Of a stretch of 64,000 nucleotides of DNA, positions 59,229 through 64,000 are shown in pieces. The DNA lies in the NCBI GenBank assembly GCA_964352815.1, contig CAYGTO010000007.1, forward strand, positions 1 to 64,000, written 5' to 3'. Every line of letters begins with the position of its first letter. Position 1 is the stretch's first letter. Position numbers and translations under genes: made by a program. The notes beneath the pieces were generated by a model that did not search any database, had not been told where the DNA came from, and saw nothing but the letters and a program-made list of their open reading frames with translations. The DNA is from CAYGTO01 sp964352815 (lineage in GTDB: Bacteria; Pseudomonadota; Alphaproteobacteria; Rickettsiales; UBA3002).

Positions 59229-60569
59229 CTAACTGTCTTTTTCTTTTAATTGTACTGCATATTTCTTTAAATCCTGCGCACGAAAAAAGCCAGCACTGTT
59301 TTTATCAAGCGTGGCAAGGGCACGTTCGGTCTCGCGCATAATTGCGCGGTGATCGCCTGAGAGTGCAGCTTCTTCCGCAAGGGCGAGATGAGAAAGGCCG
59401 AGTTTACGTTGTTTACCGTAAGCGGTGGCGAGGTAACGCCAAGCCGTGCTATAGCTATTGTCGCGCTGGGTCGATGCTTCAAGAAGTTCTGTGGCGCGTT
59501 TGATGTCGCCAGGTGCATCGCGATGAATCAACGATTTTGCGAGTTCGCTTTGCAGAAGCGGTGTGTTGGGAAGAAGCTCTAAGCTTTTCTCATAGGCGGT
59601 AATGGCTTCATCTATGTTCCCAGATTCATATAGAATTTGTCCATAAGTGTCGTAATAGAAGGGGTCTTGCGGATATTTTTCGATAAGTCCCTTCATCAAA
59701 CGGCGTGCTTCACTAAAATTCGTTTTGCGGAACATAGCAATCGCACGCGCATATTGTGTAACGTCACTCGCATCATGTTTTGGATAGCGGCGTAATGTAT
59801 CTTCTGGTTCGTTCAAAAATGCATAGAGTTTCGCGCGCGCGCGGCCGTAGGCGACATACACAACCTGGCTTAATTTCGGCTGATCAGGGTTTTCTGAGAT
59901 ATAGTTCTCTACACGCGCAATTCGGCTCTCCGTGAGCGGGTGAGAGCGGACATATTCAGGGATGGCGATGCCAATGCGCTGTCGCTCTTGACGGCGAAGA
60001 ATTTCGAACAAAGTGAGCATGCCTTCCGCGCTGATATCATTTTCTTTGAGATAGCGCAGTGCAGCCTGGTCGGCCGCTTGCTCATTGATACGGATGTGGG
60101 AAAGAAAATTGCGCTGAAAGATTTCATTGCCGCCTGTCCCGACGGCAGCGCCGACTTCTCCTGCACCGCCAATCGCGGCGGCAAGGCCGATAATGGTGCT
60201 AAAAATACTTCCGAGTACGACCGTATCGGTTTGCTGCGACATGCGCGCAAGGTGCGCGCCATCAATGTGCCCAATCTCGTGCGCGATCACGCCGAGAAAC
60301 ATCTCAGGAGATTCAGACGCTTCGATCAAGCCGGAGTGAATAAAGATGTTGGGACCACCAGCCACAAAGGCGTTAATCGATGGTTGGTTGATCAAAAACA
60401 TGTTCACATTTTCAGGCTTTAGGCCAGCACTGCGAAAAAGAGGGGCGGACATGTGGCGCAGCACATATTCAATCTCGGCATCACGAATGGTGGCGTGCGC
60501 TACGAGTGGCGTCAGCCCGATCACCAGAGCGCCGAGGCCGCCGATGATCCGTGTGATGATCTTTTTCAT
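59229..60569 (-). CDS. Periplasmic M48 metalloprotease with TPR repeats, BepA-like
   Basis: Zinc protease of the BepA group, involved in outer-membrane protein quality control. ATG 60569 gives a signal peptide (IIGGLGALVIGLTPLVAHA); the longer frame to 60692 runs into the divergent anmK gene. The M48 motif H97-E-I-G-H101 lies in GVIAHEIGHIDGAHLARM, the third ligand in NEQAADQAALRYL, and the C-terminal half is TPR repeats (PFYYDTYGQILYESGNIDEA). 446 residues. It lies 8 bp from the DsbA-like gene, consistent with a shared envelope role. Confidence 0.9.
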   Translation of the reverse strand: MKKIITRIIGGLGALVIGLTPLVAHATIRDAEIEYVLRHMSAPLFRSAGLKPENVNMFLINQPSINAFVAGGPNIFIHSGLIEASESPEMFLGVIAHEIGHIDGAHLARMSQQTDTVVLGSIFSTIIGLAAAIGGAGEVGAAVGTGGNEIFQRNFLSHIRINEQAADQAALRYLKENDISAEGMLTLFEILRRQERQRIGIAIPEYVRSHPLTESRIARVENYISENPDQPKLSQVVYVAYGRARAKLYAFLNEPEDTLRRYPKHDASDVTQYARAIAMFRKTNFSEARRLMKGLIEKYPQDPFYYDTYGQILYESGNIDEAITAYEKSLELLPNTPLLQSELAKSLIHRDAPGDIKRATELLEASTQRDNSYSTAWRYLATAYGKQRKLGLSHLALAEEAALSGDHRAIMRETERALATLDKNSAGFFRAQDLKKYAVQLKEKDS

Positions 60570-60603
60570 TCCACTAATGTAGGAAATTCGATACAACAAC
60601 TCA

Positions 60604-61722
60604 ATGGAAGAAAAGAAAACATTTCCGGTTTTGGTGATTGGCCTCATGAGTGGCACCTCGCTTGATGGGATTGATGCGGCACTGATTCGCACAGATGGGG
60701 CACATCAAGTTGAGCCGATTGATGCGCTGACTATAGACTATCCCAAAGAGCTTCGCACGCGCTTAAGAGAAGTGATTACAGAGCAGCAGTTTGATGTGAG
60801 TCATGTGATGTCACTGGAGAAAGAAGTGACTTTAGCGCATGCCGAAGCGGTGAAGGCGTTATTGAGTCAGGCGTCAGTGGATGCGAAGGATGTGGCGCTG
60901 CTCGGGTTTCATGGCCAAACGATCACGCATCAGCCTGAAAAACAGCTTACATGGCAAATTGGTGATGGCGCGTTGCTTGCCAAAGAGACCGGTATTGATG
61001 TGGTCTGTGATTTTCGCTCGCGTGATGTGGCCGAAGGCGGTGAGGGCGCGCCCTTAGTGCCCCTCTATCATGCAGCAATTGCGGCCAATCTCGAACGTCC
61101 CGTGGCGGTGGTTAATATTGGCGGGATCGCCAATGTGACCTGGGTGGGGAGTCAGCCGCACCCGGAGGTGGCTGATACAGTCGAAATGCTTGCCTTCGAC
61201 ACAGGCCCGGGGAATGTGTTGCTCAATGAGTGGGTGTTGGCAAAAACGGGCGAAGCGTGTGATACGGATGGCGCCTATGCGCAAGCGGGTATGGTAAATG
61301 AGCCGGTATTAGAGGCTTATCTCTCACATGCCTATTTTGCGATGAAACCGCCGAAATCGCTCGACCGGCAGACGTTTGAGGTTGGTCTTGTGGAGTCATT
61401 GTCACTCGAAGATGGGGCTGCGACGCTCACAGCGTTAACGGTGCAGAGCATTATGAAAGCGCGCGAGCATTTCCCTGAACCGGTGAATCAGTGGCTGATA
61501 TGTGGGGGCGGGCGGCATAATGAGGCACTTATGGCGGCGCTCAAAGCGCAGAGTAATGTGCCTGTGAGAGTGATTGAAGCCATCGGATATGATGGGGATG
61601 CGCTTGAGGCGCAGGCATTCGCCTATTTAGCGGTGCGCAGCCAAAAGGCTCTCGCGCTTAGTTTGCCTCAGACGACAGGGGTTCCTCACGCGGTGTCTGG
61701 CGGCGCTTTCTATCCGGCCTAA
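60604..61722 (+). CDS. anmK: Anhydro-N-acetylmuramic acid kinase
   Basis: Phosphorylates and opens 1,6-anhydro-MurNAc in peptidoglycan recycling. Motifs are VIGLMSGTSLDGIDAALI, LLGFHGQTITHQPE, VVNIGGIANVTWVG, FDTGPGNVLLNEWV and ICGGGRHNEALM. 372 residues, normal. It is divergent from the BepA-like gene (35 bp). The last 65 nt overlap the convergent hydrolase gene, more than usual. Confidence 0.94.
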   Translation: MEEKKTFPVLVIGLMSGTSLDGIDAALIRTDGAHQVEPIDALTIDYPKELRTRLREVITEQQFDVSHVMSLEKEVTLAHAEAVKALLSQASVDAKDVALLGFHGQTITHQPEKQLTWQIGDGALLAKETGIDVVCDFRSRDVAEGGEGAPLVPLYHAAIAANLERPVAVVNIGGIANVTWVGSQPHPEVADTVEMLAFDTGPGNVLLNEWVLAKTGEACDTDGAYAQAGMVNEPVLEAYLSHAYFAMKPPKSLDRQTFEVGLVESLSLEDGAATLTALTVQSIMKAREHFPEPVNQWLICGGGRHNEALMAALKAQSNVPVRVIEAIGYDGDALEAQAFAYLAVRSQKALALSLPQTTGVPHAVSGGAFYPA

Positions 61723-62380
61723 CTTTCGGCGTTTCCAACAACTCTTTAAGACGCGCCTTCATGAACGCATCCATATGACCTACCAGTTCATCGGTGTAGT
61801 TGCGGTAATAATGGTCCGCCCCTTGAATCATGTGATATTCCGCTGTTGTACCACGTTGCGCGCCAAGCTTTTTAGCAAGATCCGCCACGGCAGGTTCTGC
61901 AACGATGTCATCACGATCACCCTGATAAATAATCCCCTTTGCTGGGCAGGGCGAGAGAAAGCTGAAATCATACATATTAGCTGGCGGAGAAATAGCAACG
62001 AAGCTATTGATCTCTGGGCGACGCATTAGCAATTGAAGCGCTATCCATGCACCGAAAGAGAAACCGGAAATCCAATAAGAAGAAGCGTCCGGGTTTTGGC
62101 TTTGCACCCAATCGAGCGCTGTTGCTGCGTCTGATAGCTCGCCAATCCCATCATCGAACTTGCCTTGCGAACGGCCAACGCCGCGGAAGTTGAAACGAAG
62201 CACAGAAAAGCCATTCTCTGCGAGTGCTTTGTAGGTACGATAAACGATTTTGTTATTCATCGTGCCGCCATAGAGCGGGTGAGGGTGTAGCACGACCGCT
62301 GCGGGAGCGCCTTTCATATCATTATGGTGGTAACGGCCTTCTAAGCGCCCTTCAGGGCCAGGAAAAATCATCTCGGGCAT
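61658..62380 (-). CDS. Alpha/beta hydrolase
   Basis: Small serine hydrolase of the dienelactone/KefC-linked (UPF0227-like) type. Motifs are VVLHPHPLYGGTMNNKIV (oxyanion loop HPHP), LRFNFRGVGRSQGKFD, the nucleophile elbow GFSFGAWIALQ, and the catalytic His in IQGADHYYRNYTDEL. 240 residues, with a basic C-terminus that overlaps the anmK 3' end by 65 nt. Substrate unknown. ATG 62380. Confidence 0.85.
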   Translation of the reverse strand: MPEMIFPGPEGRLEGRYHHNDMKGAPAAVVLHPHPLYGGTMNNKIVYRTYKALAENGFSVLRFNFRGVGRSQGKFDDGIGELSDAATALDWVQSQNPDASSYWISGFSFGAWIALQLLMRRPEINSFVAISPPANMYDFSFLSPCPAKGIIYQGDRDDIVAEPAVADLAKKLGAQRGTTAEYHMIQGADHYYRNYTDELVGHMDAFMKARLKELLETPKVRPDRKRRQTPREEPLSSEAN

Positions 62381-62511
62381 GGGTGGTGGAACCTTTATAG
62401 TTGAATAATAAGCGGTTAAAGAAACCGATCGGCTATTGCAACCCCTTTTGCGCTGTTATACATATATGGATTCTAGAAAAAGGCAAGCATGCCCTGCGAA
62501 ACGGAGTGATG

Positions 62512-63228
62512 ATGCTAGCACATATGCGCGATACCATTGCGGTAATCAAAGAACGCGACCCGGCGGCGAAGAGCACGCTGGAGGTGGTGTTGTGCTATCC
62601 GGGATTTCACGCGGTGAATGGCCACCGTTTGGCGCATTGGCTGTGGCAGAAGGGTCTGAAGCTACTCGCGCGCTTTCTTTCGAACATGGTGCGATTGCTT
62701 ACGGGAATAGAGATTCATCCCGGCGCAACGATTGGTAAGGGCTTCTTTATCGACCATGGGATGGGCGTGGTGATTGGTGAGACGTCGGTGATTGGTGAGA
62801 ATGTCACGATCTATCACGGCGTGACGCTTGGCGGAACCACCGCGAAAGAAGGGGTGCGGCACCCACAACTTGGTGATAATATCATCGTCGGAGCAGGGGC
62901 GCAGATTTTAGGTCCTGTTACAGTGGGCGATGGTGCGAGAATTGGCTCGAATGCGGTGGTCGTTCGTGATGTGAAACCAGGCGCGACGATGGTAGGTGTG
63001 CCGGCGCACAAGGTGGGCGTGGCGCATGAACAGGAAGTGTTCGATGCATATGCAGCGTCTGCGGAGATGCGCGATGATGAAATGGCAAGCCGCATCGGCG
63101 TTTTGGAAGCACAGCTTACTGCAATGCAAGAGAAGTTGCGTGGTATGGACGTCGTAGAAGAAACGGTGATGACCGAAGCGGAACATGTCGCAACCAGCGC
63201 GGAGATGGCGAATGATCTTAAGCACTAA
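62512..63228 (+). CDS. cysE: Serine O-acetyltransferase
   Basis: Makes O-acetylserine for cysteine synthesis. The helical N-terminus is short (FHAVNGHRLAHWLWQKGLKLL), followed by a left-handed beta-helix: IHPGATIGKGFFIDHGMGVV with the catalytic Asp-His, IYHGVTLGGTTAKEGVRHPQ, VGAGAQILGPVTVGDGARIG. ATG 62512 is chosen because GGAG (62503-62506) precedes it; the open frame to 62401 has no family match. From there it has 238 residues; the C-terminus is long, helical and acidic, unlike the short tail of plant-type enzymes. It lies upstream of an IscR-like gene. Confidence 0.93.
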   Translation: MLAHMRDTIAVIKERDPAAKSTLEVVLCYPGFHAVNGHRLAHWLWQKGLKLLARFLSNMVRLLTGIEIHPGATIGKGFFIDHGMGVVIGETSVIGENVTIYHGVTLGGTTAKEGVRHPQLGDNIIVGAGAQILGPVTVGDGARIGSNAVVVRDVKPGATMVGVPAHKVGVAHEQEVFDAYAASAEMRDDEMASRIGVLEAQLTAMQEKLRGMDVVEETVMTEAEHVATSAEMANDLKH

Positions 63229-63237
63229 AACGATTCC

Positions 63238-63301
63238 GCAATACCGACGAACGTCGGTATCTGGTGAGGCAGACACAGACCCCGGCGTGCGCCGGGGTTG
63301 C
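63238..63301. repeat. GCAAT-type two-hairpin element after cysE
   Basis: 64-bp element: hairpin ATACCGACGAACGTCGGTAT, linker CTGGTGAGGCAGACACAGA, hairpin CCCCGGCGTGCGCCGGGG ending TTGC. It is the closest relative of the copy inside mfd; both read CCGGGGTCT then GTGTCT on the minus strand. It begins 9 bp after the cysE stop. Confidence 0.8.
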
Positions 63302-63336
63302 GAAGAAATTGTAGCTCTCGGTGCTCACCCTATGGT

Positions 63337-63430
63337 GTCATTGCACGGCTTGTCCGGGCAATCCAATGGATGTCAGCACCCGTTGCAGATGGTTGCTTTT
63401 TTAGATTACCCGCATGAAGCGGGTAATGAC
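63337..63430. repeat. GTCAT...ATGAC two-hairpin element before the IscR-like gene
   Basis: 94-bp element with left end GTCATTGCACGG-CTTG-TCCGGGCAAT and right hairpin ATTACCCGC-ATGAA-GCGGGTAAT-GAC, joined by a linker of about 40 bp. It ends 11 bp before the next ATG, so it forms the leader of that gene. Confidence 0.75.
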
Positions 63431-63441
63431 AAGGGGGGCAT

Positions 63442-63921
63442 ATGATACTAAGCACTAAAGGCCGTTATGCGGTGATGGCGATGGTCGAGCTAGCGCGGCG
63501 CGAAGGCGACCGGCCAGTGGCGCTGTCGGAGCTGGCAGAGAGTCAGGAAATTCCGCTCGCCTATTTGGAGCAAATCTTTGCCCGGCTTAAGAAAGCGGAG
63601 CTCGTCACCTCAACGCGCGGGCCGGGTGGTGGCTACCAGCTATCGCGCGAAGCAAGCGAGATTCCCATGGTCGAGATTATTGTTGCCTCTGATGAACAAA
63701 TTGAAATGACGCGTTGCGGCGGCGTTGAGACGGGCTGCATGAAGCATAATAGCAAATGCCTGACCCATGATTTATGGGCGGGGTTAAGCGAGCAAATTCA
63801 GCTTTATCTGCAAGCGGTGAGCTTGGCAGATGTTGCCAGCGGTAAGGTGAAAGATGTCAAAATCGCCGCACCACGCGTCGCGCCTGGGCATTTTTATGAT
63901 TTTGTTGGGATAGTGCAATGA
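63442..63921 (+). CDS. Rrf2-family regulator, IscR-like
   Basis: Iron-sulfur-responsive transcription factor. The winged helix is typical: MILSTKGRYAVMAMVELAR, ALSELAESQEIPLAYLEQIF, LVTSTRGPGGGYQLSR. The ligand set is C92, C99, C106 and H109 (RCGGVETGCMKHNSKCLTH), spacing C-X6-C-X6-C-X2-H, against C-X5-C-X5-C-X2-H in E. coli IscR. 159 residues. GGGG precedes the ATG. The iscS/suf genes that usually follow would lie right of the window; cysE upstream fits a sulfur/Fe-S context. Confidence 0.88.
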   Translation: MILSTKGRYAVMAMVELARREGDRPVALSELAESQEIPLAYLEQIFARLKKAELVTSTRGPGGGYQLSREASEIPMVEIIVASDEQIEMTRCGGVETGCMKHNSKCLTHDLWAGLSEQIQLYLQAVSLADVASGKVKDVKIAAPRVAPGHFYDFVGIVQ

Positions 63922-63935
63922 GGCACAATCCGTTT

Positions 63936-64000
63936 TGCGAGGAGCTGCGTAGCAGCGACGCGGCAATCCATTATCATGTTTTAATGGACTGCGTCGCTCG
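63936..64000. repeat. Palindromic element cut by the right edge
   Basis: Starts near GCGAGGAGCTGCGTAGCAGC (hairpin GCTGC-GTA-GCAGC) and continues CGACGCGGCAATCCAT; further on ATGGACTGCGTCGCTCG complements it imperfectly. The element appears to be a further two-hairpin repeat, 15 bp after the IscR-like stop, continuing past base 64000. Confidence 0.45.

Overview
The window is chromosomal DNA of an alphaproteobacterium. The evidence is the long LPS/outer-membrane operon that uses LpxI rather than LpxH, the recG/sdhE/mfd neighbourhood, the rpmF-plsX-fabH-ihfA-merR run, a PAS_5-type protein, a candidate CtrA box (TTAA-N7-TTAA) and a maeB/mutS pair. A complete folate block, queuosine synthesis, lipid A and peptidoglycan recycling suggest a free-living or facultative lifestyle rather than a strongly reduced endosymbiont. 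A 16-bp palindrome at 36697-36712 matches the universal parS centromere motif, which would put the window in the origin-proximal part of the chromosome. I cannot name the genus.

Layout. 1-3.4 kb: a large unrecognised protein cut by the left edge, converging on pabB. 3.5-6.5 kb: folB-folK-folP-folC with overlapping ends. 6.5-8.4 kb: a PAS_5 protein, a small acidic protein and a lone PstS-like binding protein. 8.5-17.7 kb: DNA maintenance and signalling (parE, mfd, sdhE, a PAS/degenerate-GGDEF protein, recG). 17.7-30.2 kb: a 13-gene leftward block, pyrH-frr-uppS-cdsA-dxr-rseP-bamA-skp-lpxD-fabZ-lpxA-lpxI-lpxB, which joins UMP, isoprenoid, phospholipid, outer-membrane-protein and lipid A synthesis. 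30.2-34 kb: an accessory-looking stretch with an unknown 612-residue cysteine-free protein, queH behind a 133-bp inverted repeat, and two small unknown genes. 34-39.6 kb: maeB, parS, mutS. 39.8-43.7 kb: rpmF-plsX-fabH-ihfA-TM protein-merR. 44.5-53.3 kb: bounded by two tRNA-Pro genes, with a CysQ-like phosphatase, a DEAD-box helicase, a Dabb protein, a carbonic-anhydrase-like protein that lacks zinc ligands, and four tandem paralogous prepilin-like proteins. 53.5-64 kb: dapA, smpB, a GIY-YIG nuclease gene inside a palindromic element, a TPR protein, ispE, a DsbA-like protein, a BepA-like protease, anmK, a hydrolase, cysE and an IscR-like regulator.

The most distinctive feature is a population of short two-hairpin palindromic elements (about 65-95 bp, ends GTCAT...ATGAC or GCAAT...ATTGC). 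Most are intergenic, but two tandem 82-bp copies sit in frame inside mutS and one 67-bp copy sits in frame inside mfd. A larger relative (54957-55330) carries a GIY-YIG nuclease ORF exactly in the linker between its two hairpins. This suggests a nuclease-carrying element with shorter non-autonomous derivatives. The second candidate system is the prepilin-like array (48380-53249): four proteins share a globular domain of recognisable motif order, are tightly or translationally coupled, and start 17 nt after a tRNA-Pro gene, with no pilus or type II secretion machinery nearby. No phage, IS transposase, rRNA or CRISPR array was seen.
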